Shown here: piece after piece, positions 38,056 to 45,542 of the stretch
Layout: each line of letters starts with the position of its first letter
How positions within the stretch are numbered: the first letter of the stretch is position 1
From: Vibrio sp. JC009
GTDB taxonomy: Bacteria > Pseudomonadota > Gammaproteobacteria > Enterobacterales > Vibrionaceae
Length of the DNA: 64,000 nt
Direction of reading: 5' to 3'
Assembly (NCBI RefSeq): GCF_029016485.1
Contig: NZ_CP092106.1
Location: 1,798,001-1,862,000 of the forward strand
The notes under the pieces: model-generated
Told to the model about the DNA's origin: nothing
Database searches by the model: none
What the model saw: the letters and a program-made list of their open reading frames with translations, nothing else
Made by a program: the position numbers and the translations under genes

Positions 38056-38783
38056 TAAACTCCCCTTTCCGCAAGGGCAAAAAATATTCCCTCTTTCTTC
38101 GGTTTTTGCTTTTTATCTGAAGACTTATCCGCTTTCTTTACAGAAGAAATATCTGATACTGCGTCTAATATAGCGATACCGCTTTGCTTTCTTTCCGGAC
38201 TTTCCGGAATAACAACCGTTCTGTGATTTTGAACGATTGTTGCATTTCCTGCTGGTACAACTTCCTTACTCTCAGTTGAAGGGGTAACTTCTGAGCTTTT
38301 TTCTGACATAGCTGACATAATTGAAGGTTCAGAGGTATCTTCGGACATGGCCGACATAACTGAAGGTTCAGAGGAAGTACCTTCAGACATAGCCGACATA
38401 ATTGAAGGTTCAGAGGTATCTTCAGACACGGCTGACATGATTGAAGGTTGAGATGCTTCTTCTGCTATTACTTCAGGCTTTGACTCCTTTCTTGTTTCAT
38501 TTGAGTTAGCCGTAGCAACTTGATTGAAAAGAGCGTAATCACTTCCACTTCTTTCGCCAATTTGGCTTGAAGTATTTAAAGGCTCAGGAGCTACTTCTAT
38601 TTTGGTCTCTTCCACCTTTGCACTGGCGACTTCCTTGAATACCGACGTTGCTCGCGCTCTACCAAAGTGATTTGAAGCATGCGAAGAAATACTTTTAGAG
38701 GCATGCGAAGAGATATTTTTAAAATTTACAAAACCATGACCCGTTTTATCGGAAAAACGTTTCAAATCGTCATAGGTATCCAT
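38055..38783 (-). CDS. putative cellulose accessory protein (BcsP/BcsR-like), repeat-bearing
   Basis: 242 residues with no catalytic fold visible. The N-terminus DDLKRFSDKTGHGFVNFKNI resembles the short conserved motif at the start of BcsR/BcsP-type accessory proteins. The rest is low-complexity, charged and probably disordered. Residues about 108-165 hold four tandem repeats of a 12-16-residue unit, consensus SEPSIMSAMSEDT. It is first in the bcs operon with a good ribosome site (AGGAAG, five bases upstream) and overlaps bcsQ by one base. In E. coli BcsR binds BcsQ; an equivalent role is inferred from position only. Confidence 0.6.
   Translation of the reverse strand: MDTYDDLKRFSDKTGHGFVNFKNISSHASKSISSHASNHFGRARATSVFKEVASAKVEETKIEVAPEPLNTSSQIGERSGSDYALFNQVATANSNETRKESKPEVIAEEASQPSIMSAVSEDTSEPSIMSAMSEGTSSEPSVMSAMSEDTSEPSIMSAMSEKSSEVTPSTESKEVVPAGNATIVQNHRTVVIPESPERKQSGIAILDAVSDISSVKKADKSSDKKQKPKKEGIFFALAERGV
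38300..38465 (-). repeat. Tandem repeats coding the SEPSIMSAMSEDT units
   Basis: Four near-identical 36-45-bp repeats within the accessory gene, visible on the plus strand as recurring gacataactgaaggttcag-type blocks separated by gaggtatcttc. High DNA identity suggests copy number can change by slippage without frameshift, since units are multiples of three. Confidence 0.75.
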
Positions 38784-39410
38784 ACTTACTTCCTATAAAC
38801 AGTTAATTGGATCTTGGGAGGGCCAAAATAAGCTAGAGTCATCTCTCCAAAAGAATGCATTACACCGTTCATTCGTTGGACTAATATCACAAACATTAAG
38901 AACCATACTACGTTTCGTAAATGAACAAATCAACCATATACATAGATTATGAATACGCGTCTCATAAATGAGAATTTCAATATGTTTATAATTTAATCAG
39001 CCCACAAACGCGCCCAAATCCAGCCAAAGTACATTTTTATAGCACTATAAGGTGACAATATAAATAATAATGTTAATAGCATTGCTATTGATGCATTCCA
39101 GCATATGGCACAAATTGAACAGCAATACATTTATATCCATATCAGATGCAACAATAAATAACCTTACTGGCAACATTGTTAACATGCACGCAATATTATT
39201 CGCGTATATAGAGAGGTGAAGTGTTATTAATTATTAACTCGTGGTATCAACAAGGATAAATAACCCGCGCAGGAGTGGAAACGAGGTGCGCGGGTTTATG
39301 CGTGTTTGCCCTCGCACCAGAAGGTGCATGATTGAGCGGTAGTTCAAAGTGACACTATGATTCCGCATTCCTTTGAAATACGGAATCATCAATACAGTCA
39401 GGCAAGAGTT
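38784..39410. other. Intergenic region upstream of the bcs operon
   Basis: No gene seen. AT-rich. It must contain the cellulose operon promoter. A 14-bp palindrome TCTCATAAATGAGA lies at 38960-38973, about 180 bp before the first gene, and is a candidate operator. Further right are three hairpins near the 3' end of the next gene: AACCCGCGCA/TGCGCGGGTT (39262-39296), GCACC-AGAA-GGTGC (39314-39327) and ATGATTCCG/CGGAATCAT (39357-39389). The last two or three may end transcription from 39411-39794. Confidence 0.45.
39262..39300. terminator. Hairpin with 10-bp GC-rich stem, possible terminator
   Basis: AACCCGCGCA (39262-39271) pairs perfectly with TGCGCGGGTT (39287-39296), 15-nt loop, followed by T-A-T-G rather than a long T-tract. 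It could serve as an intrinsic terminator for the upstream-facing hypothetical gene or as a boundary before the bcs promoter. Orientation is uncertain. Confidence 0.4.
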
Positions 39411-39794
39411 TTAGATTTGAGATACATCATAACCGGCATCAAGCAGAAGCTGGCGTTCCTTTTTGATTAGCTGCACTCTGTCCTCTACCAGCTCATTCAC
39501 TGCCTGGAATGGTTTTGCTGCCAGGGTGTTGAAGCTTTCAAATGAGTCAGCCGGTTCTACTTCTGCAAACATGCTGCTTAGCACGTTTCTGGCTTCACAC
39601 GGGTCGTCTGATGTATTGAAGTACTCAAGGCCTTTGATGGCCTCTTTCATTTCAGCGAGCAGCTCTACAGGGCTGCTTTCTTTACCTATCAGCATGTAGT
39701 TGTGAAACACTCTTTTCGCGTATAGCAGTTCATTTAACGGGATATCACGCCCACTTATGATCTGTTCCTCTGTGAGCATGGTAGTTGAGCTCAT
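39411..39794 (-). CDS. hypothetical protein
   Basis: 127 residues, acidic and mostly helical by composition, no signal peptide or membrane span. I do not recognise a family. The start at 39794 has AAGGA eight bases upstream, which supports a real gene. It stands alone, divergent from the CcdA-like gene, with a cluster of TTCATCA repeats 100-160 bp upstream. Confidence 0.6.
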   Translation of the reverse strand: MSSTTMLTEEQIISGRDIPLNELLYAKRVFHNYMLIGKESSPVELLAEMKEAIKGLEYFNTSDDPCEARNVLSSMFAEVEPADSFESFNTLAAKPFQAVNELVEDRVQLIKKERQLLLDAGYDVSQI

Positions 39795-39892
39795 GGTCGT
39801 TCCTTAGTTTTTTTTCAGATGTTAGTTATTGATATACCGGGAAGTGGGTGGTTTGTCAAAAGGTATGGGAATTTAGATGTTGCAGAAAGGCA

Positions 39893-39950
39893 TTCATCAA
39901 AATTCATCATGACTTGATGAATTCATCTTTGCTTCATGAAACCTGATGAA
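39893..39950. repeat. Cluster of TTCATCA/TGATGAA repeats
   Basis: Within 58 bp there are two direct TTCATCA copies (39893, 39903), the palindrome GATGAATTCATC (39917-39928), then CTTCATG and TGATGAA. Such density of one heptamer in both orientations looks like a multi-site operator or a degenerate iteron array. It lies about 100-160 bp upstream of the gene at 39794 and about 270 bp upstream of the CcdA-like gene. Confidence 0.55.
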
Positions 39951-40167
39951 ATTGGCAAAACGTTATGGTAGCACTATTAGGAAAAAGTGTGAAAAAAGAC
40001 TGATTTTGAGATGGTGTTGTTGGCAAATACTTCTTCAGAAAATATGCTCTACCCTTGATTTACAACTAGAAAGGCAGCGTAGTAAAAATGAACGTAATAC
40101 CGGATAGAACGGCTAAAACCAAACGTAGTACTTTGTTATTAGATGGGAATCCTACTGTGAAGAGTGC

Positions 40168-40202
40168 ATCGTTGTTGTGTATAATTGATACACAACAACG
40201 AT
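40168..40202. promoter_or_regulatory. Operator palindrome overlapping the ccdA promoter
   Basis: ATCGTTGTTGTGTAT (40168-40182) and its exact complement ATACACAACAACGAT (40188-40202) flank a 5-base centre. TATAAT (40180-40185), a perfect sigma70 -10 box, lies in the centre. The palindrome ends just before the ribosome site of the antitoxin gene. CcdA-type antitoxins repress their own promoters by binding such palindromes, so autoregulation is expected. Confidence 0.8.
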
Positions 40203-40219
40203 ACTGCCAGGAGCAAATA

Positions 40220-40459
40220 GTGGCACATACTAGCTCATCACCTAAAAAGCGAACAAACCTATCTTTGAACAGCACTTTGCTTGAAGAAGCCAGAAAGCTA
40301 GGAATTAACCTGTCTCATTCTGCAGAACAAGGTATTGCGGAAGCAGTAAAACTGCGTAAAAAAACACTTTGGCTAGAAGGAAACAAAGACGCTATTGATA
40401 GCTCGAATGAATATGTTGAAAATCACGGACTTCCTCTTGAGAAATTTAGGCATTTTTAA
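40220..40459 (+). CDS. ccdA: CcdA-family antitoxin, orphan
   Basis: 79 residues from a GTG at 40220, chosen because AGGAG lies six bases before it and the family N-terminus fits. The ribbon-helix-helix part reads KRTNLSLNSTLLEEARKLGINLS. The C-terminal toxin-binding tail is WLEGNKDAIDSSNEYVENHGLPLEKFRHF, the usual CcdA end. A CcdB gene is expected to overlap or follow at once. A TAATG overlap exists, but the frame stops after six codons. The next 60 bp lead into a REP with an IS1111 insertion. The toxin partner therefore appears lost. Confidence 0.85.
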   Translation: MAHTSSSPKKRTNLSLNSTLLEEARKLGINLSHSAEQGIAEAVKLRKKTLWLEGNKDAIDSSNEYVENHGLPLEKFRHF

Positions 40460-40522
40460 TGATAAGTAACATTGGATAGTAATTGGGTGGGGGCAAGTCC
40501 GGTATACATTCCCACGCGGGAG

Positions 40523-40594
40523 ATGTATGGACTCCCGGCTCCCTCAGGAGTAGCGTAATAAGCGACCAAACTTTTACAAAAGGAGTCCATACAT
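40523..40594 (+). promoter_or_regulatory. Inverted repeat masking the IS1111 transposase start
   Basis: ATGTATGGACTCC (40523-40535) at the left end is exactly complementary to GGAGTCCATACAT (40582-40594), which contains the Shine-Dalgarno GGAG and the A-T of the ATG at 40593. A transcript entering from outside could fold a 13-bp stem hiding ribosome site and start. Confidence 0.75.
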
Positions 40595-41630
40595 GAAATA
40601 TTCTACCGTTATTGCTATTGACCTTGCAAAGAGTGTTTTTCAGGTCTGTAAGATGAATTTCGATGGCAAGATTATTTTTAATCGAGAAATGAGCCGTAAG
40701 AAACTGCTGGAATTTTTAGCCAGGGAAAAAGCAACACTGGTAGCAATGGAGTCATGCAGTACAACCAACTATTGGGCTCGATATGCTAAAGAGCAAGGGC
40801 ATGAAGTGAAGGCTATTGCCCCACGTCGGGCAGCTGCATTCAGGCAGGGCCAAAAAACCGATGCCAATGACGCTATTGCCATTGCTATCGCAGCTACGCA
40901 ATCTCAAATAAAATCCTGTCGCATACCAACCGTTGAAGAGCAGTGTCAGCAATCCATCGTTCATATGCGAGATCTACTGGTTAGGCAGAAGGTAAGTATA
41001 AGTAATCAACTGCGTTCCTATTTACTGGAGTTTGGCATTCCGATCACTAAAGGTGATAAAGCATTGAGAGAAGCCATTCCTTATGTTCTTGAGGACGCTG
41101 ATAACGGATTAACCGGCCAGTTTAGAGCTTGCCTGAGTCAGATGTATGAGCAGTTTATAAATTTGATAGAGCAAGTAGAAGCTTTTACACAACAACTACA
41201 GCAGTCAATAGCGCAAGATAAAGTGTGCAGGCGGTTACAAGCTCTGGAGGGGGTTGGCCCAGTATGCTCAGTTTTATTAAAAGTAGCGTTAGGCCAGGCA
41301 GAGCATTTTAGTAAGGGTAGAGAAGCTTCAGCTTGTCTGGGGTTAACACCCGTTCAACACAGTAGTGGTGGTAAACAGAAAATAGGTTCTATCGCTAAAA
41401 AGTGTGGTCACAACATGTTGCGTAGTGCACTCTTTCGAGGAGCCTTAACAGTTGTGTGTAAACTGGAAAAACGAGAAGCCCGGACAGGAAAAGAGCAATG
41501 GCTTAAAGATCTGACCACAAGGCGAGGCAAAAAAGTTGCAGCTATTGCTTTGGCAAATAAAACGGTGAGAACGGCTCTTGCCATGATAAAAAGTGATGAG
41601 GAATATAAGCCACAACCACTTGTGGCTTAA
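40593..41630 (+). CDS. IS110-family (IS1111 group) transposase
   Basis: 345 residues. The N-terminal DEDD RuvC-like domain has Asp10 (AIDLAKSVFQ), Glu53 (AMESCSTTNYW) and KTDANDA (D100, D103). The C-terminal Tnp20 domain contains LEGVGPVCSVLLKVALG and the serine region ACLGLTPVQHSSGGKQKIGSIAKKCGHNMLR. Full length. The gene acts with a bridge RNA to join donor ends and target by recombination. The start ATG overlaps the 13-bp inverted repeat described separately. Confidence 0.95.
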   Translation: MKYSTVIAIDLAKSVFQVCKMNFDGKIIFNREMSRKKLLEFLAREKATLVAMESCSTTNYWARYAKEQGHEVKAIAPRRAAAFRQGQKTDANDAIAIAIAATQSQIKSCRIPTVEEQCQQSIVHMRDLLVRQKVSISNQLRSYLLEFGIPITKGDKALREAIPYVLEDADNGLTGQFRACLSQMYEQFINLIEQVEAFTQQLQQSIAQDKVCRRLQALEGVGPVCSVLLKVALGQAEHFSKGREASACLGLTPVQHSSGGKQKIGSIAKKCGHNMLRSALFRGALTVVCKLEKREARTGKEQWLKDLTTRRGKKVAAIALANKTVRTALAMIKSDEEYKPQPLVA

Positions 41631-41833
41631 TACCAGGTTAGTCAAAAAGAACGTAAGAACAAACAGGTAAGACCAACCTTCAAGAGACTGGCCCATGCTC
41701 AGGTAGAAACTACCGTGCGGGAGATAAAGTCATGAAGGTGCGAATACATCGAAGAGGCCGAGGTAGCTCCTCAGTTAGAGCCCGTATATAAGCAAGCATC
41801 TGACCTCTGTTCTAATAAACTTTTTGACAACAC
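41631..41833 (+). ncRNA. IS1111 bridge RNA with readable guides
   Basis: The 3' non-coding end of the element. Target loop: CCCATGCT (41692-41699) is the complement of the right target half AGCATGGG (41849-41856). A GGTAG-AAA-CTACC hairpin follows (41702-41714). GCGGGAG (41717-41723) then equals the left target half (40516-40522). Donor loop: ATACATC (41744-41750) complements the element's left end GATGTAT (40522-40528), and ATATAAG (41786-41792) equals the right end (41844-41850). This layout, two guides per loop around a shared dinucleotide, matches bridge RNAs described for IS110 elements; in the IS1111 group they are known to lie at the 3' end. RNA boundaries are inferred. Confidence 0.8.
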
Positions 41834-41905
41834 CCGGGAGTCCATATAAGCATGGGAACGAGTGTTCAGAGCTTATTTGCAGCTTTTCATGCCACATTAA
41901 TTTCC

Positions 41906-43042
41906 TTATAAATCAACCTTCCACTGCGAAAGCGACCGCTTAAAATCCTCATAGCCAAATTCATTCAGCTTTTGAATTTCTCCGTTTGCACGTTCGCAGT
42001 AAATGGATGGCATTTTCAGGCCGTTGAACCAGTTTAGTTTGACCATGGTGTAGCCTGCGCTGTCCATGATGTGTAGTCTTTGGCCGATTTCCAGTGGCTT
42101 GTCGAAATTGGCAACGCAGAACTGATCACCTGCCAGGCATGAGCAGGAGCCGATTACGTATTCATGTTCACCGTTTTCTGAGGCTTCCAGTACTGAGGCT
42201 GGCTCGTCGTAGATTAGGGTATCTAAGCGGTGCGCTTCTGTTGCTGAGTCTACAATCGCGGTTTTCATTTGGTTTTCTACGATATCGACCACTGTTACCA
42301 CAAGGTCGGTGGTTTTGGTGATGATGGCTTCACCCGGTTCAAGGTATAGCTGAACAGCGTGCTTTTCTGAGAAGGCTTTTAGTGCTTTACCCAGCTTTTC
42401 GATATCGTAGCCCTGCCATGTGAAGAATACGCCGCCACCAAGGCTGACCCAGTCAAGCTTATTCAGGTATTTACCGAACTGCTCTGAGATGGAGTCCAGC
42501 AGCTTAATGAAAGCATCTACGTCTTTGTTTTCGCAGTTCATATGGAACATGCAGCCGTCGATGCTTTCGAATACTTCAGGTTTGATGTGATCAGCCTGAA
42601 CGCCTAAGCGTGAATATTTACGTGCGGGGTTGGCAAGGTCTTGCCCTGCGTAGCTTACACCCGGGTTCAGGCGCAGGCCGATGGAGGCTTTGTCTTCGAT
42701 CAGGTGGCGGTAAGCAGCTAGTTGTGACTGAGAGTTGAAGATCATCTTATCGCAGATGTCTGCTACTTCTTTAACGTCATCTTCGCTGTAACCCACGCTG
42801 TAGGCGTGCGTTTCACCACCGAAGGTTTCATAGCCCAGTTTAACTTCGTACGGGCCGGAACTGGTGGTTCCGTCAAGGTACGGCTTGATGATGTCAAACA
42901 CGCCCCAGGTGGAGAAGCATTTAAGTGCAAGTACCAGCTTCACGCCTGAGATTTCTTTCAGGTGCCTGGCTTTTTCAAGGTTTTGGATCAACGCGGATTC
43001 GTTGATCATGAAATATGGGGTTGTTAGGTTGGTTTTGGTCAT
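41906..43042 (-). CDS. nspC: carboxynorspermidine decarboxylase NspC
   Basis: 378 residues, the fold type III PLP decarboxylase that turns carboxynorspermidine into norspermidine (or carboxyspermidine into spermidine). The PLP lysine is K41 in [17 protein letters not shown]. Further marks are [27 protein letters not shown] and the C-terminal active-site segment [11 protein letters not shown]. Norspermidine is a biofilm signal in Vibrio. It is the last gene of the pathway cluster but is separated from the dehydrogenase by about 1.2 kb of repeats and a DUF2442 gene. Confidence 0.95.
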   Translation of the reverse strand: MTKTNLTTPYFMINESALIQNLEKARHLKEISGVKLVLALKCFSTWGVFDIIKPYLDGTTSSGPYEVKLGYETFGGETHAYSVGYSEDDVKEVADICDKMIFNSQSQLAAYRHLIEDKASIGLRLNPGVSYAGQDLANPARKYSRLGVQADHIKPEVFESIDGCMFHMNCENKDVDAFIKLLDSISEQFGKYLNKLDWVSLGGGVFFTWQGYDIEKLGKALKAFSEKHAVQLYLEPGEAIITKTTDLVVTVVDIVENQMKTAIVDSATEAHRLDTLIYDEPASVLEASENGEHEYVIGSCSCLAGDQFCVANFDKPLEIGQRLHIMDSAGYTMVKLNWFNGLKMPSIYCERANGEIQKLNEFGYEDFKRSLSQWKVDL

Positions 43043-43218
43043 GAGTTTTAATCTGGTTTTTTTGGGGTTATGGGGCTATGGGTTTGGGGGCTATGGGGGG
43101 TCGACTCCTCATCGCCCCATTTCCCTTTAACCTCTAAAGCCCAAAACTTTATCACCTCGTTCCCATGCTCCTGCGTGGGAACGAGGGACAGCTAACGGCT
43201 GAAAGCTTTATTAATACT
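43043..43218. repeat. GGGCTATGGG-type repeats and a REP hairpin
   Basis: Between nspC and the DUF2442 gene: three GGCTATGGG/GGTTATGGGG-like units (about 43068-43104), then a REP palindrome CTCGTTCCCA...TGGGAACGAG (43156-43185) in inverted orientation relative to the others. The GGCTATGGG units recur at 44187-44260 and inside the decarboxylase gene at about 45740-45890. Confidence 0.7.
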
Positions 43219-43731
43219 TCAAACATGCAGCCTTGTTGTTCGGTCTTTCGCGATTTCGATTATTGCGTGGCCTAATTGCACTAGAGTGCCATAATTCGGC
43301 TTGGTTTCTGGTTTTAGTGAACGATAGGCGCTGGTTCTGCTTTTAATTCCGGCTCTTTTGATTACGTCTTTGTGGCCGAAGTATTCGACATAGGAACGAA
43401 TCGCTGCCTGAAGTATATCCGGACGACCTTCCTGCATAGACTCCCATGATGCTTGTTTGATCACAGCTTCTATGTCGTTTATATTGATAATCAATTCCGG
43501 CTTTTTCCTTGTACCAACAGATATTGCGCGGAGAGTTTCAGCAGAAAGCTCATTGCCGCTCCAGCTTAGTGAACCATCTGCAGTCAATGCGAAACGTTTA
43601 AAATCACTCAGCTCAGAAAATGGCGGCTTAGAGAAATACTCTGTCAGATCTGCACGGCCGCAAAATCCGTCACTAAACGTGAGTTCCAGAATATAATCTT
43701 TATGTAAATCGACATCTAAGATCTTTAGCAT
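43219..43731 (-). CDS. DUF2442 protein with C-terminal XRE-like helix-turn-helix
   Basis: 170 residues. The N-terminal half (ILDVDLHKDYILELTFSDGFCGRADL; DGSLSWSGNELSAETL) fits DUF2442, found in antitoxin-like proteins often paired with DUF4160 toxins. The C-terminal half (KDVIKRAGIKSRTSAYRSLKPETKPNYGTLVQLGHAIIEIAK) looks like a helix-turn-helix. The ribosome site AGGTGA lies six bases upstream. No toxin gene is adjacent. It sits, flanked by repeats, in the middle of the norspermidine cluster and looks like a later arrival. Confidence 0.7.
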   Translation of the reverse strand: MLKILDVDLHKDYILELTFSDGFCGRADLTEYFSKPPFSELSDFKRFALTADGSLSWSGNELSAETLRAISVGTRKKPELIININDIEAVIKQASWESMQEGRPDILQAAIRSYVEYFGHKDVIKRAGIKSRTSAYRSLKPETKPNYGTLVQLGHAIIEIAKDRTTRLHV

Positions 43732-44284
43732 AAGTCACCTAACTTTCCGCATCATTATCAGTATTCCTACTTAGGTATTATAGTTTGGTCTCGTTTAAGA
43801 GACAAAGAATACTCCTCCCCTTAACCTCGAAAGGCCGGATTTACGAAGAAGTAGCATCCAAGGGGAGGCTGGGAGGGGTTGCTTCTCATGGAATTAAACA
43901 TTTGTGATCTAGCCATGCTTGTATAAGCAACCCCCTCTAACTCCCCCTTCTATTAACTTCATCAGCCAATTTGGCTTCAGCGTCTAAGGGGGAGAACCGT
44001 TCTTTGGCTACTTAACCTAAGTAATCTAGTTATTACCCTCGTTCCATACATATCCCGCGTGGAAATGTATCTTGGTTTAAGGTGTATTGCTTGGTTCCGG
44101 GTATCGCAACAGTTTAAAGGCGCTAAAAGCATGTATAGGAGACGTTGTGCTGGATGCAGATTCTTTAAGTCCGGTATGCATTTGGGCTATAAGGCTATGG
44201 GGGATGAAGGCTATAGGGATTCAACACCCCATAGTCCCCTCACCCTATAGCCCTAAAAACCACCAAGCTTCTATCGCGGTAACC
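43732..44284. repeat. Long palindromic repeats and degenerate REP
   Basis: No gene. It contains a complete unit of the CCTCCCCTTAACCTCGAAAGG family (43806-43882), a unit of the CCCCCTCTAACTCCCCCTT family (43929-44017), a degenerate REP (about 44038-44072) and GGCTATGGG/CCCATAGTCC repeats (44187-44260). The same pair of long units recurs at 51060-51275 and in the tandem array at 52781-53575. Confidence 0.75.
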
Positions 44285-45529
44285 TTACTTAAGAACCTGA
44301 ATATCCGGCTGCCCCACTTCCAGCTCCTGAACCCCCCAGTCCAGGCCGATTTCTGGCATGGTTTCCAGGAACGGGTCCGGATCTAGTTGTTCCATGTTAA
44401 ATACGCCTGCGTCTGCCCACTTGCCGCGGAAGTACTGAAGTGCTGCTGTGATTGCAGGTACACCTGTGGTGTAAGAGATTGCCTGGTGCTCTACGTCTTC
44501 GTAGGCCACTTCGTGATCTGCGTTGTTGTAGATAAATACGCTGCGCTCTTTACCGTCTTTCTTGCCCTGAACCCAGGTACCGATGCAGGTTTTACCTGTG
44601 TAGCCCGGTGCCAGTGAAGTTGGGTCTGGCAGCATTGCTTTTAGTACGTGCAGAGGCTGAACAACCGTGCCGTCATGCAGAGTCAGCGGATCCGGGCTAA
44701 GAAGGCCGATATCGCGCATGCAGTTGAAGTAGTTCAGGTATTTGTCGCCAAAGCCCATCCAGAACTCGATACGCTTCGCCGGGATGAATTCCTGCATGGA
44801 ACGCACTTCATCGTGAGCCATAGAATAAACTTTGTGCTTACCAACCAGAGGGAAGTCAAACTCAAACATACGAGAGTGGCAAGGAACCTGTTTCCACTCG
44901 CCGTTTTCCCAGTAGAAAGAGTCGCCCTGGATTTCAAGCATGTTGGTTTCAGGGTCGAAGTTGGTTGCGAACTTCTTGCCGTGGTCGCCTGCGTTTACGT
45001 CCATTACGTCAATTGTGTCGATTTCATCGAACAGGTGCTTCACAGCGTAGGCTGCGAAAACACTTACTACGCCCGGATCGAAACCAGCGCCAAGGATGCC
45101 TGTGATGCCTGCTTCTTTAAACTTGTCACGGAATTCCCACTGCCAGTCGTAAGCCTGAGGAACCTGCTGGCCTTCTGAGCACAGGTCTACCGCTACTGAA
45201 GTATCAAGGTATGACACCTTCGCCTGCAGACACGCTTCCATAATGGTGATGTTTACCCACGGAGGACCTGCGTTAATAACAAGATCAGGCTTAACTTCTT
45301 TGATAAGCGCAACCAGAGCGTCTACGTCGTCAGCATTTACCGCGCGCGCTTCCAGCTTCTTCGTTGTGTCTTTCAGATTGTTTTTGTTTTTGATTGATTC
45401 GATGATTTTTTCACACTTGCTGATTGTGCGTGAAGCCAGCGTGATATCACCAAGTACATCGTTATTCTGTGCTGCTTTGTGTGCAACAACCCATCCAACG
45501 CCACCGGCACCGATCTGTAAAATAGCCAT
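44285..45529 (-). CDS. carboxynorspermidine dehydrogenase (saccharopine dehydrogenase family)
   Basis: About 415 residues from the ATG at 45529 (MAILQIGAGGVGWVVAHKAAQ). The frame continues to 45580 but that would overlap the preceding gene, and the Rossmann motif belongs at the very N-terminus. It condenses aspartate semialdehyde with diaminopropane or putrescine, using NADPH, to carboxynorspermidine/carboxyspermidine. Markers: INAGPPWVNITIMEACLQ, GILGAGFDPGVVSVFA, SMAHDEVRSMQEF. Only 13 bp follow the decarboxylase stop, so it is co-transcribed. Confidence 0.93.
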   Translation of the reverse strand: MAILQIGAGGVGWVVAHKAAQNNDVLGDITLASRTISKCEKIIESIKNKNNLKDTTKKLEARAVNADDVDALVALIKEVKPDLVINAGPPWVNITIMEACLQAKVSYLDTSVAVDLCSEGQQVPQAYDWQWEFRDKFKEAGITGILGAGFDPGVVSVFAAYAVKHLFDEIDTIDVMDVNAGDHGKKFATNFDPETNMLEIQGDSFYWENGEWKQVPCHSRMFEFDFPLVGKHKVYSMAHDEVRSMQEFIPAKRIEFWMGFGDKYLNYFNCMRDIGLLSPDPLTLHDGTVVQPLHVLKAMLPDPTSLAPGYTGKTCIGTWVQGKKDGKERSVFIYNNADHEVAYEDVEHQAISYTTGVPAITAALQYFRGKWADAGVFNMEQLDPDPFLETMPEIGLDWGVQELEVGQPDIQVLK

Positions 45530-45542
45530 AGTGTGTTTTTCC

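Larger units (their letters stand above)
40521..41848 (+). mobile_element. IS1111-group (IS110 family) insertion sequence
   Basis: About 1328 bp. Subterminal inverted repeats ATGGACTCCCGG (40527-40538) and CCGGGAGTCCAT (41834-41845) lie six bases from the left end and three from the right, as known for IS1111 elements. It carries one transposase and a long 3' non-coding end (about 215 bp). It has inserted in a REP palindrome with the dinucleotide AG at both junctions. IS1111 elements are known to prefer structured repeats such as REPs and attC sites. Confidence 0.92.
40507..41860. repeat. REP palindrome split by the IS1111 element
   Basis: The left half (CATTCCCACGCGGGAG, 40507-40522) and right half (AGCATGGGAACG, 41849-41860), joined at the shared AG, recreate the same REP hairpin seen intact at 23983, 24883 and 43156. 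No longer target duplication is present. Confidence 0.85.

Noticed and set aside
40088..40219. Longer N-terminus for the CcdA-like protein from an ATG at 40088
   Set aside because: The extension translates the operator palindrome and promoter; the GTG at 40220 has a good ribosome site and the family length.
40456..40480. Remnant ccdB start after ccdA
   Set aside because: Only six codons (MISNIG) follow before a stop; too short to identify as CcdB, so not annotated as a pseudogene.
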